A model generated the notes under the pieces. It saw only the letters and a program-made list of their open reading frames with translations, had not been told where the DNA came from and made no database searches. Of a DNA stretch of 64,000 bases, positions 63,387 to 64,000 are shown in pieces. The number at the start of each line of letters is the position of its first letter. The first letter of the stretch is position 1. Source of the DNA: Ypsolopha sequella (Eukaryota; Arthropoda; Insecta; Lepidoptera; Ypsolophidae). The DNA is taken from NCBI GenBank assembly GCA_934047225.1, contig OW203998.1:17623280-17687279 (forward strand), in the 5' to 3' direction. Both the position numbers and the translations under genes were made by a program.

Positions 63387-64000
63387 CTATGGGAGGAACC
63401 TTGGTGTTAGTGAAGTAGTTGTTAGGAAATTAGCACACCCCCTTCCTTTACTTGTAGCAGAGTAAAGGAAGGGCTAATGTGCTTTAGTGACAGCAAATCT
63501 GGCCCCAAGTATACACAAATGCAACACTATAGCCAGGGCCGTCTTAGATCATGCAGGGGCGCTTGGGGACACAAAGTGTGGGACCATTTATATATATAAA
63601 AAAAGAAACCAAAATGTACCTTTGTTTCGGGACTTTACTAATATAATTATATATTTGTTTCCTGCGAGATTTCTAAAACGAAAAATCTTCAAGTATGTCC
63701 ACGAGGACATGACGTTCTATGCACATGATTGATAAATTAGTCAGTCGTTCTTTTAACATAGTGTTTCGTAATTAATTTTTTATTCTTTTTAGCTTTGAAA
63801 AGTAGCGTTCGCCGCTGCAATTGACGACTATTAGGAAAAGGTATATCCTTGTAGCAACTTCCACATTCGGGAAAGTTCAATCAGTATATGCAAGGCTGAG
63901 ATACTCAGATCTGCGGAAACATTTGCAAGGTTTTTCAAGTATTGCCTTAAAAGAAAACATTCTGATTTTAGTACATTGGCATTAATGTCTTTGTGATAGA
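63387..64000. other. RMND5 intron at the right edge
   Basis: AT-rich DNA with a small inverted repeat AGCACACCCCCTTCCTTTAC / GTAAAGGAAGGGCTAATGTG (63431-63481). No exon seen. Confidence 0.4.

Overview
The window looks like AT-rich nuclear DNA of an insect, most likely a moth or butterfly (inference). The grounds are three multi-exon animal genes with GT/AG introns and the transposon set: BEL/Pao, a jockey-like LINE, an R4/Dong-like LINE in a TAA repeat, Helitron, several hAT families, and the 'GGCCAAGTGCGAGTC' dispersed repeat typical of Lepidoptera. No operons, rRNA or CRISPR arrays are visible.

Three cellular genes can be assembled exon by exon with matching splice phases. (1) HYOU1 (Grp170), the ER-lumenal Hsp70-family chaperone, is on the minus strand. 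Nine exons (18751 down to 1072) give 452 codons, nearly the whole ATPase domain; the substrate-binding half lies beyond base 1. An unfolded-protein-response element (minus-strand TGACGTGG) sits 120 bp upstream of the start. (2) A FoxN2/3-type forkhead transcription factor (CHES-1-like) is on the plus strand. Eight exons (34565 to 43943) join without a phase error into a 409-residue protein. (3) RMND5, the RING subunit of the CTLH/GID ubiquitin ligase, is on the minus strand. Five exons (63386 down to 49524) give its C-terminal 263 residues; the N-terminal exons are past the right edge. FoxN and RMND5 converge tail to tail.

Nearly everything else is mobile DNA. A young BEL/Pao retrotransposon (50848-57405, LTRs identical by eye, 5-bp target duplication) lies in the last intron of RMND5, between the exons that carry the two halves of its RING. 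Its gag and pol are in one frame, separated only by TAG-CAA-TTA, the classic tobamovirus-type readthrough context. Other elements: a jockey-like LINE (about 24.4-27.9 kb), a decayed R4/Dong LINE (21.8-23.7 kb), a LINE carcass holding three different TIR elements (10.8-12.3 kb), five hAT-type elements or relics outside the MITE family, a hAT MITE family with three copies each in a perfect 8-bp duplication, a four-copy 'GTGTCGATTCGG' TIR family, a CACTG-ended transposon with an unfamiliar protein 22 bp from an RMND5 splice acceptor, two foldbacks that carry tRNA-like promoter boxes, and many hairpin MITEs nested in each other.

HYOU1 also shows local tandem duplication: four partial copies of exon 5 lie in the following intron, and a 45-bp array repeats the exon-4 splice acceptor. 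The stretches 27.9-31.2, 32.5-34.5 and 44.0-48.2 kb hold no recognisable gene.
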